This document shows, one piece after another, positions 1 through 9,254 of a stretch of 64,000 nucleotides of DNA (position 1 is the stretch's first letter; every line of letters begins with the position of its first letter). The stretch is from Aciduliprofundum sp. MAR08-339 (GTDB lineage: Archaea > Thermoplasmatota > Thermoplasmata > Thermoplasmatales > Aciduliprofundaceae): NCBI RefSeq assembly GCF_000327505.1, contig NC_019942.1, positions 558,001-622,000 of the forward strand. Reading direction: 5' to 3'. The notes below the pieces were generated by a model. It was not told the origin of the DNA, did not search any database, and worked only from the letters and a program-made list of their open reading frames with translations. The translations under genes and the position numbers were made by a program.

Positions 1-206
1 GTGCTGATATAGAGGCAGTGTGCAACGAGGCAACCATACTTGCACTTAGGGAATACATACAGAGCGGAAAGGATCCTGAGAATCCAAATGATGCAAGAAT
101 ATCAATGAAGCACTTTGAGGAGGCCTTAAAGAGGGTAAAACCACTGAGCAAGGAGGAGAAGGAGATGTACGAGAAGATGGCCGAGAAGTTCAGGAATAGG
201 GAATGA
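1..206 (+). CDS. CDC48/VCP-type AAA ATPase, C-terminal end (partial)
   Basis: The frame is open from the window edge (first full codon at 3) to the stop at 204-206. It encodes about 67 residues beginning ADIEAVCNEATILALREYI, which is the usual end of the last AAA module of CDC48/p97-family unfoldases (the alpha-helical lid and sensor-2 region). It finishes in a charged helical tail. The family uses ATP to extract and unfold proteins in the cytosol. The N-domain and Walker motifs lie outside the window, so a one-AAA relative cannot be excluded. Confidence 0.8.
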   Translation, partial: ADIEAVCNEATILALREYIQSGKDPENPNDARISMKHFEEALKRVKPLSKEEKEMYEKMAEKFRNRE

Positions 207-214
207 GAGAAAAT

Positions 215-222
215 TTTTTAAA
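215..222 (+). promoter_or_regulatory. TATA box of rnpB
   Basis: The run TTTTTAAA lies about 25 bases before base 243, where the P1 helix of the RNase P RNA begins. This is the normal archaeal TATA-to-start distance. It sits only 8 bases after the AAA ATPase stop codon, so the RNA has its own promoter. Confidence 0.6.
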
Positions 223-242
223 CCTGCCACCTTCTCTTTTAT

Positions 243-631
243 GGGGCCAAGAGCCAGAGGGCGGCCACGGGAAAGGGGAACCTTGGGTGCCCCTTCCTGA
301 GGAAAGTCCCCCCTCCATCGGGCAGCCGGCCCCGTGCAAGCGGGGATCCCGAGAGGGACGGCAACGGAGCAGAAACGACACAGCCCGCGGGGCAGGATGA
401 TTCCCTGCGGATGACGTTCCCGCGGGATTTGATGAAACGGCCGACCCCGGCGGAGCAAGTTCAAACCGTCCTGGTGAGTTGCCCGACGAAGGACAGGTAG
501 GACGCACAGTCGGATGCCGCCAGGGAGATACCGGTGGTTCCCAGTTCAATCTTACCAAGGGGAAGAGGGTTGAGGGAGAAACCGCAGGTGTCTCCCCAAC
601 AGAAGGGGGCTTACTCCTGGCACTTGGCCCC
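243..631 (+). ncRNA. rnpB: RNase P RNA
   Basis: This G+C-rich stretch carries the hallmarks of the catalytic RNA of RNase P, which matures tRNA 5' ends. GAGGAAAGTCC (299-309) is conserved region I, the AGAAAC core lies near 371, GGACAGGTAGGACGC (490-504) follows, and ACAGAA...GGGCTTAC (599-613) is conserved region V. The ends pair as P1: GGGGCCAAG (243-251) with CTTGGCCCC (623-631), nine perfect pairs. The length of 389 nt is usual for archaeal type A RNA. The last P1 base coincides with the first base of the stop codon of the convergent gene. Long open frames across it on both strands are artefacts of its base composition. Confidence 0.95.
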
Positions 632-1995
632 TACTTTGGCTCTTCCTTCAAGATATTTGCAATTTTTTCTATTTCCTTTTTGATTATCTCTTGCATATCT
701 TTGCTCTCCATATCTTCTGAGGCGAAAATCATATTTTGGACAGGATTTCTCAAAGCATCCAGCATATTGTTCAGGAATTCAAATCTCTTCTCTTCTTTGA
801 TCTGGAGAATTTTCCTCTCCGTTATATCTATTAAACTTACTATCTTACCATGGCCATAATTTATGGATTTTGACAGCACCCACCTGATATGGCCACTTTT
901 TGTTTTTATCTCTATCTCTCCCCCTCTTATGAGTTTTCTGAATATTTTTGTGGAGTTTATCTCCTGAAAACTGTAACCCAGAATTTTCAGGGCTTCCGGA
1001 TTGGCGTAAATGCATTTATCCTCTTTTATGTACAGCAGGCCAATTGGCATGTTTTCCATAAGTGTATTGGAGAGTTTTTGAAGGTTCTCAATTCTTCTGC
1101 CCTGCTCTCTGACCCTTCTCCTTTCCCTAACATATCTAACACCCATGTAACCAATGGCGCTCAGCGAGATTCCAAGGATCAGAGCCAAGCCGTAGATGTA
1201 GAGTGGAATGCCTGTGGATGTTTGAGGATTGAACCATTTGTTGTAAATTTCCGTGTACTCTCCGGAGTCCTTTATTTTGTTTATTGCCATATTCAGATCA
1301 TTCACGAGCCATGGCTCACTTTTTTTCACGGCGATTGCCAGAGGCATGGAAAAGGCCTGAATGTTTGTGAGAACAACATTTTTTAGATTCATCTTTGAAA
1401 TGTAATATGTGCATGTGTGAATCTCATATAAAAACAGATCCACGCTATTGCTGTTGACGAGTTCCAGTCCTTCCTGAGGTGTGTTAACCTCAACGATGTA
1501 GAGGTTTCTGTGTGTTTTGTTCATCCATTCCAAGGCGAAATTCTCTGTTATATCATTTTTCACAACGGCAATTGTGTGATTGGCAATGTCATTTATACTT
1601 TGTATTGGGGCCATGGTTGCACGCTGGAAGAAATTGAAGTATATGTGCTGATAAATCTGCGTGAACAAGAAGGTTCTGTTTCTCTCCTTTGTTGGCACCA
1701 TCGCCATCAGGGCATCTATTTGCCCCATCTTGAGTTTGTATATCAAAGAGTTCCAGGTGCCAGGTATGAACTCAAAGGTGATATTTGTGTATTTTTCCAT
1801 GGCCTTTAGCATATCTATGTTGAACCCTGTGGGCTCGTTGTTTACCATGTAGGAGTAGGGTGGAATGTTTATATCAACCCCTATTTTAATGGCTCTTCCG
1901 GATTTCTGAGGAATGGAGAATGCCATTCCTGAGTAATACAGTGCGGAAACAAGAAATATCGCGAGAACAATCAATGCTGTTGAACGCCCCTTCAT
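631..1995 (-). CDS. Membrane sensor: extracellular solute-binding domain plus PAS domain, no kinase domain
   Basis: The 454-residue protein starts with a signal anchor (about 5-27). A family-3 type solute-binding domain follows (about 36-265; IKIGVDINIPPYSYM and the end pattern YTEIYNKWF). Next come one membrane helix (about 270-290), a basic linker, a PAS domain (about 310-400, ending ITERK) and a helical tail. The tail residues LDALRNPVQNMI resemble a histidine-kinase dimerisation helix (normally SHELRNPL), but the histidine position holds Asp, and the protein ends without an ATPase domain. It probably senses an external amino-acid-like ligand and signals through a partner, or is a degenerate kinase. 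Signal output is unknown. Confidence 0.75.
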   Translation of the reverse strand: MKGRSTALIVLAIFLVSALYYSGMAFSIPQKSGRAIKIGVDINIPPYSYMVNNEPTGFNIDMLKAMEKYTNITFEFIPGTWNSLIYKLKMGQIDALMAMVPTKERNRTFLFTQIYQHIYFNFFQRATMAPIQSINDIANHTIAVVKNDITENFALEWMNKTHRNLYIVEVNTPQEGLELVNSNSVDLFLYEIHTCTYYISKMNLKNVVLTNIQAFSMPLAIAVKKSEPWLVNDLNMAINKIKDSGEYTEIYNKWFNPQTSTGIPLYIYGLALILGISLSAIGYMGVRYVRERRRVREQGRRIENLQKLSNTLMENMPIGLLYIKEDKCIYANPEALKILGYSFQEINSTKIFRKLIRGGEIEIKTKSGHIRWVLSKSINYGHGKIVSLIDITERKILQIKEEKRFEFLNNMLDALRNPVQNMIFASEDMESKDMQEIIKKEIEKIANILKEEPK

Positions 1996-2032
1996 TTCAA
2001 TAATAAAGTGAAGGGTGTAATATAAAATTTTC

Positions 2033-2458
2033 TCAACCCTTGAGTTTCTGGAGAACCACAGATGATTTTACCTTCTTCACACCGTCAATTTTTCCAATTC
2101 TCTCGGATATCAATTTTGCCAGATCCTCCCCATTTTCAGCCCAGATTTCAACAACTATCATGTTTTCTCCACTTGTCATATCCACGCACCTGACCTCCTT
2201 CATATTTTTGAGAGTTTCCGCCACCTTGTAAAATCTATCGGATTCGGTATCTATTCCAAGTATGGCCACGCATTTATAGCCGAGGGAGTGGGGATCAACA
2301 CACACTGTATAACCCCTTATGACACCCTCTTTTTCTAGGTTTTTTATTCTCTTGCGAACGGCGGTATCACTTATTCCCAAAATATTTGCTATTTTTGAAT
2401 AACTCATACGGGAATCCTTAAGAAGAAGTTCCACTATTTTTCTGTCTCTATCATCCAT
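2033..2458 (-). CDS. Lrp/AsnC family transcriptional regulator
   Basis: The 141-residue protein has an N-terminal winged helix (about 1-60; DRKIVELLLKDSRMSYSKIA and GISDTAVRKRIKNLEKEGVI). A RAM ligand-binding and oligomerisation domain follows (about 65-138). Length and order match feast/famine regulators, which bind DNA as dimers or octamers and often respond to amino acids. It lies 31 bases downstream of hel308 on the same strand and 37 bases upstream of the sensor gene. Its ligand and targets cannot be told from sequence. Confidence 0.9.
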   Translation of the reverse strand: MDDRDRKIVELLLKDSRMSYSKIANILGISDTAVRKRIKNLEKEGVIRGYTVCVDPHSLGYKCVAILGIDTESDRFYKVAETLKNMKEVRCVDMTSGENMIVVEIWAENGEDLAKLISERIGKIDGVKKVKSSVVLQKLKG

Positions 2459-2489
2459 GGAATCACCGTGTGTGGGATATTACCTCAAT

Positions 2490-4589
2490 TTATTTTAAAA
2501 TCTCCCTCCGTGCCTGTTTTAAGATCTCGTGGGCAAGTTTCTCACCTATGCCTGGAATTCTGGTTAACTGCGAAACTTTAGCCTTGCGCAGTTTTTCAAT
2601 TGAATTGAAACCATAATCAAACAATCTGCGCGCTCTCACACGTCCAATACCCTTTAAAGAGACTATGGGCAGCAGCTCTTCCCTGACTCCATACTTAACT
2701 CTCAATCTCAATTTTTCTACCTGATGCACGTGGGGATACTTTAGAACCCTTCCTATCTCTGCAAATGCGTATAAAAGCCAGTCTGTTATCTCCACCCTCC
2801 CATGGATATCCCCCGGACCCACATCGTACCTGCCTATAAGTCTGTCCTGAGAAACCTCATTTGTCCAGTCCATTATCATCAAAGCAGTTTTGAGTGCTCC
2901 GAAGAATGTATCCTGATCCACATCGAATTCATCAATTGCAAGATCGTGGGTGTAGGCCACGGGCAGAAGTTCGGGCAACTCGCTCTTTTTGGCCCTGATT
3001 GGAATGATGTCTGGAGTGCAGGCGATGGTGTGTAGAATGCAGAATTCGTCATAGTCCTTACTGTAACATTTTTTAAAGAATATCGCTGTGTATGGGTCAA
3101 TATACAGATCCGAAACCCTCTTTCCAAGGGGAGTTGCGAGTATTAATCTCTTTCGGGTTATGAACTCGTTAGCCTCAAGAAAATTCAAAACGTGCTCAAT
3201 TTTCTTATTCAGATATTTCACAGGCATTTTGAATCCGTAGAATGTTTTTGAAAAGAAATCAAACAGTTCCCCCTCCTTGTTTACCATGTCACTTGCAATA
3301 AGGGCAAGCACGTGGATTCTCAACGCTGCATCGTTTGAAAGTTGTGATTCTATATCCTCCGTCTCACCAAGAATGTACGTCTCCATGTACTCCTTGGCCC
3401 TGCTGGCGCTCCTGGCATAAATTATCCCCTCTCCGTACTTGTCATACTTCGGCCTTCCTGCGCGGCCAAGCATCTGCTTTACTTCCATTACGGGTATGTA
3501 CACACTTGTAAATCCATCGTATCTTGTAACATCTCTCACTATAACCGTGCGAGAGGGTAAATTTATTCCCGCTGCCAGGGTTGGAGTGGCAACTATCACC
3601 TTTAGCCATCTGCCCTTAAACGCTCTTTCAATGACGCTTCTCTGCCTGTTGCTCAGTCCCGCATGGTGGAAGGAGACCCCGTGCCTTATCATTTTTGTGA
3701 GTCTCTCTCCGTAAATGGTGTATTCCTCCTCCTGCAGCTCCTTGGATATGTTCATAAGCGCTTCCCTATCCTCCTTGCTTAAATATTTATCAACCCTCCT
3801 CCTCAGTTTCTCTGCAAGGGATTCAGCAGATTTTCGTCGATTTACAAAGATGAGCACCTGCCCACCAAGTTCAATGCTCCTGCTTACAAGGTTCCCTATG
3901 TTTATTCCGTCATGGGGTACGTTTATTGTTTCTCCATTTTCAAATAAAAGAGTATCGTCAAAGTATACGCCCAGTTTCAAAGGAACGGGTCTGAATTCAC
4001 TATAGACGTGCTCTCCTTCAAGCCAAGATGCAATTTCTTCAGAATTTTTTATTGTTGCCGAGAGCGCGATTATCTGTGCCTCATCATTTACATCCCTTAT
4101 TTTTGAAATCACCATTTCCAGGGTTGGGCCGCGGGTTGGCTCTCCCATCAGATGAACCTCGTCCACTATCACCACGCCTAGGTTGTAGGCGTATTCTAGG
4201 TCATGGCGTAGGATGGAATCCATTTTCTCGCTGGTTGCAATCACAACGTCGTAATGTTTCAGGTACCCGGAAGGGCTGTCGTAATCTCCAATGGCCAGTG
4301 CAACACGCATTCCAAATCTTTCAAATCTTTTCAGCTCCTCATATTTCTCCATGGCTAGAGCCCTGAGTGGCACAATGTACACACTTTTGAGTCCCATTTT
4401 GAATGCCCTTAAAATTGCAATGTATCCAACCAGTGTTTTGCCGCTGGCAGTTGGAATTGCCACAACAAGGTTTTTCCCCTTGAAAAGTTTTTTTATTGCC
4501 TCTTCCTGGGGAGGATAGAGTTCTCTTATACCCTCCTCTTCAAAAATCTGAAGCCACTCACGTTTCAAGGGAATATCACTGATTTTCAC
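2490..4589 (-). CDS. hel308: ATP-dependent DNA helicase Hel308/Hjm
   Basis: This 699-residue superfamily 2 helicase acts on stalled or branched replication forks with 3'-5' polarity. Visible motifs are Q-motif YPPQEEAI (about 25-32), Walker A PTASGKT (46-52), DEVH (143-146), SAT, the motif FHHAGLSNRQR, and motif VI QMLGRAGRP. The C-terminal part has the ratchet domain and a helix-hairpin-helix region (GIGRVRARRLFDYGF and IPGIGEKLAHEIL) typical of Hel308 domain 5. It sits 34 bases downstream of the XPF-like nuclease gene on the same strand, a natural repair pairing. Confidence 0.95.
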   Translation of the reverse strand: MKISDIPLKREWLQIFEEEGIRELYPPQEEAIKKLFKGKNLVVAIPTASGKTLVGYIAILRAFKMGLKSVYIVPLRALAMEKYEELKRFERFGMRVALAIGDYDSPSGYLKHYDVVIATSEKMDSILRHDLEYAYNLGVVIVDEVHLMGEPTRGPTLEMVISKIRDVNDEAQIIALSATIKNSEEIASWLEGEHVYSEFRPVPLKLGVYFDDTLLFENGETINVPHDGINIGNLVSRSIELGGQVLIFVNRRKSAESLAEKLRRRVDKYLSKEDREALMNISKELQEEEYTIYGERLTKMIRHGVSFHHAGLSNRQRSVIERAFKGRWLKVIVATPTLAAGINLPSRTVIVRDVTRYDGFTSVYIPVMEVKQMLGRAGRPKYDKYGEGIIYARSASRAKEYMETYILGETEDIESQLSNDAALRIHVLALIASDMVNKEGELFDFFSKTFYGFKMPVKYLNKKIEHVLNFLEANEFITRKRLILATPLGKRVSDLYIDPYTAIFFKKCYSKDYDEFCILHTIACTPDIIPIRAKKSELPELLPVAYTHDLAIDEFDVDQDTFFGALKTALMIMDWTNEVSQDRLIGRYDVGPGDIHGRVEITDWLLYAFAEIGRVLKYPHVHQVEKLRLRVKYGVREELLPIVSLKGIGRVRARRLFDYGFNSIEKLRKAKVSQLTRIPGIGEKLAHEILKQARREILK

Positions 4590-4623
4590 GGTGGATTAAT
4601 CCCTTATGGCTTTAATAGTTTTC

Positions 4624-5286
4624 CTAATGGAATATGCGGTAAATTTGCTTCGCCTTCTTTTCCCCTATACCCTCTACCTTTTTCAACTCCACAATGTTGG
4701 CCCTTGCTATTTTTTCAATGGATCCAAATTGGGCAAGCAACTTCCTCGCCATTTTCTCCCCAATATATGGTAGGGAGGATAGGGCATAGACCTTCCACTC
4801 CTCCTCACTCATGGATTTTTTGGGAGGGATACGCTCCCACCTTCTCTCAATTTCCCCATCATTCTTTCCCTCACCTTCCCTTTTTATGAGAATTCTGAAG
4901 AATTCAACAAGGGCCTCGTCACTCTCCGCGTGGAAAATAGGAATGCCATGCTTGAACTGAATTTCCATAAATGCACCCATAACATGGTTCCAGCCGAATC
5001 CTGAGAGGTGAAGTTCATCCTCTATGCTTCCATGTATGAGGAGTGCTCTTCTTAAAATTTTACAGTCCATAACCTCATCGGCAAGAAGTCTGCGCATTTG
5101 ATCCCACAGTCTATTTGTTTTCATGCTGCTCAGGAAATCCCGAGCACTCTTTCTCTCTATCAGCACACCATTTTCATCGCATATAAGAAAATCTCCAACC
5201 GGGAGGTTTACCATCTCAAATTTGCCCAGCACAGATTCAAGGAGGGAAATCACGGAGTGCTCTCTGTAATCCACGAATATTCTCAT
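4624..5286 (-). CDS. XPF/ERCC4-family structure-specific nuclease (short form)
   Basis: The 220-residue protein has an ERCC4 nuclease domain at the N-terminus. The signature is GD (31-32), then ERK (44-46) and D50, the GDXnERKX3D active site. Tandem helix-hairpin-helix motifs follow at about 168-220 (YIGEKMARKLL and VEGIGEKKAKQI). There is no helicase domain, so it is the short archaeal form, which acts as a dimer (with PCNA in crenarchaea) on flaps and forks. It lies between ABCE1 and hel308 on one strand with about 30-base gaps. It is either the sole XPF of the organism or complements Hef elsewhere. Confidence 0.9.
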   Translation of the reverse strand: MRIFVDYREHSVISLLESVLGKFEMVNLPVGDFLICDENGVLIERKSARDFLSSMKTNRLWDQMRRLLADEVMDCKILRRALLIHGSIEDELHLSGFGWNHVMGAFMEIQFKHGIPIFHAESDEALVEFFRILIKREGEGKNDGEIERRWERIPPKKSMSEEEWKVYALSSLPYIGEKMARKLLAQFGSIEKIARANIVELKKVEGIGEKKAKQIYRIFH

Positions 5287-5315
5287 AATTGTGTATGGAA
5301 AACAAAATAAAAAAT

Positions 5316-7076
5316 TTAAGCGTAGTAGTACTCGCCCCTTTCCTTCTGTTCCCTGTCAGTGTAACTTCCCGGCTTGTTAATTCTCGGCCTTCTTGTATCT
5401 CCATCCCTTCTGAATGTTATGCCCACATTTTTCAGGAATAAATTCATTCCTTCACGCATCGTGAATGGACCTCTTCCCACGCCATGCCTCGCTGGCTCTC
5501 CTCCAAAGACCATTACGTGATCTGAGATTATGTCTATGAAATACACATCGTGATCAACAACCAGGGCGCTCTTGCCCGTGTTTTCCATTACTCTGCGAAT
5601 GACCTTGGCTGCGATCATTCTCTGATTGGAATCAAGATAGGCGGAGGGCTCATCCAGAAGGTAAAGATCGGCATCTCTTCCCAGGGCCAGTGCTATTGCG
5701 AGACGCTGCATCTCGCCCCCAGATAGGGCTTGCACATCCTTGCTGTAAATGTGCCTTATGTTCAGGGGATGGAGCACCTCGGATTGGAAGAAGGAGTTGC
5801 TCATTCTGTCTTTAAGCGTGAGCATAAGGAGTTCCTCAACAGTTCCATCGTATTCTGGCTTTATGTACTGGGGCTTGTAACTCACCCTTATTTCTTCCTC
5901 TATTGCACCCCTATCCGCCTTGAGTACTCCCGCCAGGATTTTAACAAAGGTCGTTTTTCCAGTTGCATTTGGTCCCACTACACCAACAACCTGGCCGATT
6001 TTTATCTCTCCGGGCTCAACATCCAGTATGAAATCCTTGAACCTCTTCTCAATGTATGGCCATTTTACAAGGGTGGGCAGGTCCATACTCTTCTTTGGAG
6101 GATGTGCCGTGAACTCTATTTTCCATGGTCTGAACCTTATGTTTTCCTCGCGCAGGTATCCCTCAAGGAATGAGTTTATTGCATTTCTTGTGGGCCTTAT
6201 TTGGGAAACCACTCCATAGGCTCCTTCGGATCCATAAAGAATATGCACCACATCCGCTATGAAATCCAGAATAGCAAGGTCATGCTCAACCACAAACACT
6301 ATTTTTCTCTCCGCGAGATTTTTTATTATCCTCGCAATCCTCAGTCTCTGGTATATGTCAAGATAACTTGAAGGCTCGTCAAAGAAGTAAACATCTGCAT
6401 CCTTAAGCATAGTTGCCGCTATGGCAACACTCTGCAACTCACCACCGCTCAACTTATCCACATCCCTGTTTAGCGAGTTCTCGATTTGCAGAAGGGCTGC
6501 AATTTCATCAAAATCCTCGCTAACCTTTTTCAGCAATTCCCTGACCTTCCCCTTGAAAACCTGTGGAATTTTATCAACATACTGGGGTTTCAGGGCTGTT
6601 TTTATATCCCCATCCCTTAGCTTTGAGAAATAATCGGCCATTACAGTGCCGGAGAAGTATTCAATGACATCATCCCAAGATGGATTTTTTTCATATTTTC
6701 CAAGGTTTGGTATGAGAGTTCCAGAGAGAATGTTCAAACTCGTGGTTTTTCCAACACCGTTTGGTCCAAGGATTCCCACAACCTTACCCTTTTGGATCAT
6801 TGGAACCCTGTACAGGCGAAACCCATTCTCCCCATACTGGTGCACAAGGTCCTCCTGCAGTTCTTCGGGAAGTCCGATTATCTTCACCGCCTCAAAGGGG
6901 CATTTGTGAACGCATATGCCGCACCCCTCGCAGAGTTCCTCAATTATTTTTGGATATCCCTTTTCCGTTATCACAACGGTATCTATGCCCATTCGCACAG
7001 GAGGACAATAGGTCTTGCACTCATAGTTGCACTTCTTAAACTGGCATCTATCCTGCAAAACAACTGCAATATGCAT
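5316..7076 (-). CDS. ABCE1/Rli1 ribosome recycling ATPase
   Basis: The 586-residue protein is the full archaeal ABCE1. The N-terminal iron-sulfur domain has two clusters with Cys 11, 16, 20, 24 and 49, 52, 55, 59. Two ABC ATPase domains follow, with Walker A GPNGVGKTT (about 104) and GPNATGKTT, and signature motifs LSGGELQ and LSGGEMQ. It splits terminated 70S ribosomes together with aRF1 or aPelota; the aPelota gene is at 52075-53061. It begins 10 bases after the small hypothetical gene upstream, so the two are probably co-transcribed. Confidence 0.97.
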   Translation of the reverse strand: MHIAVVLQDRCQFKKCNYECKTYCPPVRMGIDTVVITEKGYPKIIEELCEGCGICVHKCPFEAVKIIGLPEELQEDLVHQYGENGFRLYRVPMIQKGKVVGILGPNGVGKTTSLNILSGTLIPNLGKYEKNPSWDDVIEYFSGTVMADYFSKLRDGDIKTALKPQYVDKIPQVFKGKVRELLKKVSEDFDEIAALLQIENSLNRDVDKLSGGELQSVAIAATMLKDADVYFFDEPSSYLDIYQRLRIARIIKNLAERKIVFVVEHDLAILDFIADVVHILYGSEGAYGVVSQIRPTRNAINSFLEGYLREENIRFRPWKIEFTAHPPKKSMDLPTLVKWPYIEKRFKDFILDVEPGEIKIGQVVGVVGPNATGKTTFVKILAGVLKADRGAIEEEIRVSYKPQYIKPEYDGTVEELLMLTLKDRMSNSFFQSEVLHPLNIRHIYSKDVQALSGGEMQRLAIALALGRDADLYLLDEPSAYLDSNQRMIAAKVIRRVMENTGKSALVVDHDVYFIDIISDHVMVFGGEPARHGVGRGPFTMREGMNLFLKNVGITFRRDGDTRRPRINKPGSYTDREQKERGEYYYA

Positions 7077-7085
7077 ATGAGCACC

Positions 7086-7496
7086 TCAACTGCGCATCCA
7101 TATATCCTCGGGAAGTTCTTCGTAAATGTCTTCAAAATCCTCTTCCCTTTTTTCATTTTCCATTTTATAGTTCACAAGTTCGTATATCCTCTCTTTATTG
7201 AGAAGCCAGTAATGTATGCGCCACTCTCTGCCGTCCCAGAGTGTTGTTTCCTCACGCTCGGTTTTTAGAATGCCCAGATCTTCCAGAATGTAAAACGTGT
7301 CTCTGTCCTCGGGTTCCAGCATGTTGTCTATGATCCTGTCCCCGTATCCGAAGAAATTGAGAACATGCTCGGCTGTCATTCTCGCCTCCTCTATGCTCAA
7401 TCTCCTCTTTGGTCTGCTCAACCCATTTTGAATTGCCATTGCCAAAAAATCCACTGTAACCACGAATTCGGCACTTTCCACGTATTCCATATCCAC
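7086..7496 (-). CDS. Conserved small protein, paralogue of 25860-26222
   Basis: The 136-residue protein has no function I recognise. Residues about 50-115 (FFGYGDRIIDNML, DRDTFYILEDLGILK, REWRIHYW) are closely matched by the protein at 25860-26222. The DRD-FY-LE-L-I pattern followed by a strand-turn-strand looks like a winged helix. From memory it may belong to the Thermoplasmata DUF6015 group, but I cannot verify this. It lies directly upstream of ABCE1 (9-base gap), suggesting shared transcription and perhaps a translation-linked role. The charged C-terminus is rich in Glu and Asp. Confidence 0.8.
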   Translation of the reverse strand: MDMEYVESAEFVVTVDFLAMAIQNGLSRPKRRLSIEEARMTAEHVLNFFGYGDRIIDNMLEPEDRDTFYILEDLGILKTEREETTLWDGREWRIHYWLLNKERIYELVNYKMENEKREEDFEDIYEELPEDIWMRS

Positions 7497-7659
7497 TTTT
7501 ATCTCACTCCTGGGCGCAGCATGATATTACTAAACTTTCCTATTTAAACATTTCTGATGGGTGGGGCATAAACCCTATTTTCTTAAATTTTTCCTGAGAT
7601 GCGATGTCATGGCAGGTAAGTTTAATAATGGCGAAATGTGTTGGGGTATGGGTGCTCGT

Positions 7660-8859
7660 ATGAATGTGGCGGTTATCGGCTTGCAATTTGGCGATGAGGG
7701 TAAGGGCAAAATCGTTGACTTTCTGTCCAAGGATTTTGACATAATAGCGAGGTTTTCGGGGGGAAGCAACGCGGGTCACAGTGTTGTTCATGATGGCAAG
7801 AAGTTCAAATTGCACCTTATCCCGAGCGGTGTTTTGAGGGGGAAAATAGGGGTGCTTGGCAATGGAATGGTTGTGGATCTTGAGGCTCTTAAAGGTGAAG
7901 TCGAGATTCTGCTCTCGGAGGGAATAGAGCCAAAATTGGTAATAAGCAGCCGTGCCCATGTGGTGACATCCTTTCACAGGGAGGTTGAGGTGATGGAGGA
8001 TGAGTTGATAGGTATTGGAACGACCAGGAGGGGTATAGGACCAACCTACGAGACAAAGGCAAAGCGCGTGGGTTTGCGCATGGGTGATTTGTTCTACGAG
8101 GACATGATTTTTAAAAGGCTGGAATTGATGACGAAACTCTGGGGAATTTACGATGATGAACGGGTAAGAAGAGAGGCAAGAAAATTGCATGCACTTGCCC
8201 TTGAGTTTAAGGAAAGTGTGAAAAACACAGAACTCTGGCTCAACGCTGCAATGGACTCTGGCAAATCCGTTCTTTTTGAGGGCTCCCAGGCAGTTTTACT
8301 TGATATTGATTTTGGCACGTATCCCTATGTGACCTCCTCAAATACGATTGTAGGTGGTATATGCACAGGTCTTGGAGTATCCCCTCGTAGGATTCACAGG
8401 GTGATTGGGGTTATGAAACCCTATATGACGCGTGTTGGAAGTGGACCCTTTCCCACGGAAATCTTTGGTGAGTATGCCCGTGAGTTGAGGGAAAAGGGAG
8501 GAGAGTACGGTGCAACAACGGGAAGACCGAGGCGCGTGGGCTGGCTCGATATGCCTCTTCTTCGCTACGCCACCCTTGTTGGTGCTGTTGATGAGATTGC
8601 CCTGACAAAGGTGGATGTAATCTACGGTATGAAGAATGTGCCCGTTGCATGGGAGTACAGGTGCAGTGGGGAAAATAACACATATCCTCCTTACAATTTT
8701 GAGGAATGTGAGCCCGTTTACAGAGAGTACGGTGGATGGGATAGCATAGAGGATGAGGAATTCAGAGAATTTATATCCATGATTGAGGGTGAAACCGGGG
8801 CAAGGGTTAAATTAGTATCGTACGGGGCAGACAGGGAAAATACGAGGATTATTGATTGA
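7660..8859 (+). CDS. purA: Adenylosuccinate synthetase
   Basis: The enzyme joins IMP and aspartate using GTP, the first committed step to AMP. The ATG at 7660 gives 399 residues starting MNVAVIGLQFGDEGKGK, which is the family N-terminus with the P-loop. Further motifs are GGSNAGH, IGTTRRGIGP and TTGRPRRVGW. The frame is open upstream, but those codons encode nothing conserved and lie upstream of a TATA-like TTTAATAA (about 7621-7628), so this start is preferred. The 3' end overlaps the convergent small regulator gene by 11 bases. Confidence 0.96.
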   Translation: MNVAVIGLQFGDEGKGKIVDFLSKDFDIIARFSGGSNAGHSVVHDGKKFKLHLIPSGVLRGKIGVLGNGMVVDLEALKGEVEILLSEGIEPKLVISSRAHVVTSFHREVEVMEDELIGIGTTRRGIGPTYETKAKRVGLRMGDLFYEDMIFKRLELMTKLWGIYDDERVRREARKLHALALEFKESVKNTELWLNAAMDSGKSVLFEGSQAVLLDIDFGTYPYVTSSNTIVGGICTGLGVSPRRIHRVIGVMKPYMTRVGSGPFPTEIFGEYARELREKGGEYGATTGRPRRVGWLDMPLLRYATLVGAVDEIALTKVDVIYGMKNVPVAWEYRCSGENNTYPPYNFEECEPVYREYGGWDSIEDEEFREFISMIEGETGARVKLVSYGADRENTRIID

Positions 8860-9157
8860 TCTCCTCCAGAATTCTGTTTATTTCTTCACACTGTCTTTCC
8901 ATATTTTTTATAAAATTTTTTATTTCTTCCAGAGCCTGGGGCGTCTTTTCCGTCACCCGTGCCCCGCTGGGTGATGCTTCTATTACTCCCTCCTGCTCAA
9001 GGAGACGGAGTGAATACCTTATTTTGTGTTCAGGCATATTCAGCATGTGTGATAATTTTATGATTCCCACTGGTTGATTTTCCATAACTGCTTTTAGCAC
9101 ACGAATATGTCTTTCTATCAGCTCCATTTCTGTCTCAAGTTTATAAGTTATGCTCAT
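8849..9157 (-). CDS. Small winged-helix DNA-binding protein
   Basis: The 102-residue protein has a helix-turn-helix core at about 14-68 (IRVLKAVMENQPVGIIKLSHML, HKIRYSLRLLEQEGVIEAS) and a C-terminal coiled coil (about 72-102) suited to dimerisation. This fits the small archaeal winged-helix regulators (ArsR/PadR-like size). It is convergent with purA and divergent from the S9 peptidase gene about 100 bases away, so it could regulate the peptidase, but nothing in the sequence proves that. Confidence 0.75.
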   Translation of the reverse strand: MSITYKLETEMELIERHIRVLKAVMENQPVGIIKLSHMLNMPEHKIRYSLRLLEQEGVIEASPSGARVTEKTPQALEEIKNFIKNMERQCEEINRILEEINQ

Positions 9158-9254
9158 TTTTTCACCCCCTGAGGCATGCTAACATGTATAGAATGAGGTA
9201 TAAAAAACTTGCGAGAGGCGAAACGTTTATCTTTTGTATTACCATGCAAACAAC

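Noticed and set aside
126-859. Several open frames of 60-126 codons on both strands around the rnpB region
   Set aside because: They lie over the G+C-rich structured RNase P RNA, have no conserved protein features and start without promoters or ribosome sites.
7540-8190. 216-codon open frame antisense to purA
   Set aside because: Low-complexity, Cys/His-rich product typical of a reverse-frame shadow of a conserved enzyme.
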